A DNA stretch of 43,559 bases, from the NCBI RefSeq assembly GCF_023544715.1, contig NZ_JAMJEZ010000019.1:1-43559 (forward strand), in the 5' to 3' direction. Positions 43,429 through 43,559 of this stretch are shown piece after piece. Position 1 is the first letter of the stretch. Each line of letters opens with the position of its first letter. This stretch comes from Pseudomonas eutrophicaquae. GTDB taxonomy: Bacteria; Pseudomonadota; Gammaproteobacteria; Pseudomonadales; Pseudomonadaceae. The translations under genes and the position numbers were made by a program. Under the pieces are notes generated by a model that saw only the letters and a program-made list of their open reading frames with translations, was not told the origin of the DNA and did not search any database.

Positions 43429-43559
43429 GGTGATGTTGATCCGTGAACAACCGCTATTCTGGCGGTGAGTTTAAAGATCATGGTAACCGATCCATGAACC
43501 CCATCTGCTAATAACCGGCGCATCCGCCGATGCTGTGCTCCCGATCATTTTCAGGAGCC
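43429..43559. other. Intergenic end of window with a ribosome-site-like sequence
   Basis: The final 131 bases hold no gene. They must contain the promoter of the UbiB-like gene on the minus strand. The last bases (TTTTCAGGAGCC) look like a ribosome-binding site for a plus-strand gene starting just past the window. Confidence 0.3.

Overview
The window is high-GC (visibly about two thirds G+C over most of its length), densely coded, and reads as a chromosome segment of a Pseudomonadaceae bacterium (Pseudomonas / Stutzerimonas / Azotobacter type). The gene content is that of the exa/erc/ped region of pseudomonads: periplasmic PQQ-dependent alcohol oxidation plus its regulators. All identifications come from reading the translated sequence and from remembered family knowledge; no search was run.

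Region 1 (1-11,940) is the catalytic core. On the minus strand lie an aldehyde dehydrogenase (exaC/pedI type, cut by the window edge), a quinoprotein alcohol dehydrogenase whose active site carries the extra Asp of lanthanide enzymes (PedH type), a complete proton-translocating transhydrogenase (pntAA-pntAB-pntB), and a quinoprotein accessory set: zinc metallohydrolase, SoxYZ-like carrier, substrate-binding-like protein and cytochrome c550. Divergent on the plus strand is a second quinoprotein alcohol dehydrogenase lacking that Asp (calcium, PedE/ExaA type). Alcohols would be oxidised in the periplasm with electrons going to cytochrome c, and the aldehyde would then be oxidised in the cytoplasm.

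Region 2 (12,024-20,408) holds a secreted pentapeptide-repeat protein, a two-component pair (PedS2/PedR2 or EraS/EraR type) with a cupredoxin-like protein, a PQQ-associated ABC export set (binding protein, YVTN propeller, ATPase, permease), a CXXCW rhodanese-like protein and the LuxR-type regulator ErbR/AgmR/PedR1. Region 3 (20,451-29,477) holds a quinone-oxidoreductase-like enzyme, a hybrid kinase overlapping a FIST-domain sensor (NahK/NosP type), a porin and the PQQ-biosynthesis protease PqqF. A dyad of consensus TACC-WW-GGTA, perfect at two places and degenerate at about seven more, lies upstream of most of these transcription units and probably is the operator of a LuxR/NarL-type regulator encoded here.

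Region 4 (29,618-39,665, minus strand) is a different system: a DUF1826 protein, a DUF2946-like protein, an unknown protein, a structured leader with a strong intrinsic terminator, a TonB-dependent receptor, an exported and membrane-anchored CobN/Mg-chelatase-H-like protein of 1353 aa, a short MotA/TolQ/ExbB-like protein, a DUF2149 protein and two small unknown proteins. A Zur-like AT-rich dyad precedes DUF1826. This looks like an energised outer-membrane metal or tetrapyrrole acquisition system and is the most intriguing part of the window.

Region 5 (about 39,800-43,559) looks less GC-rich and contains a truncated short-chain dehydrogenase fragment, a membrane sensor with a degenerate GGDEF domain, and an ABC1/UbiB-family atypical kinase.
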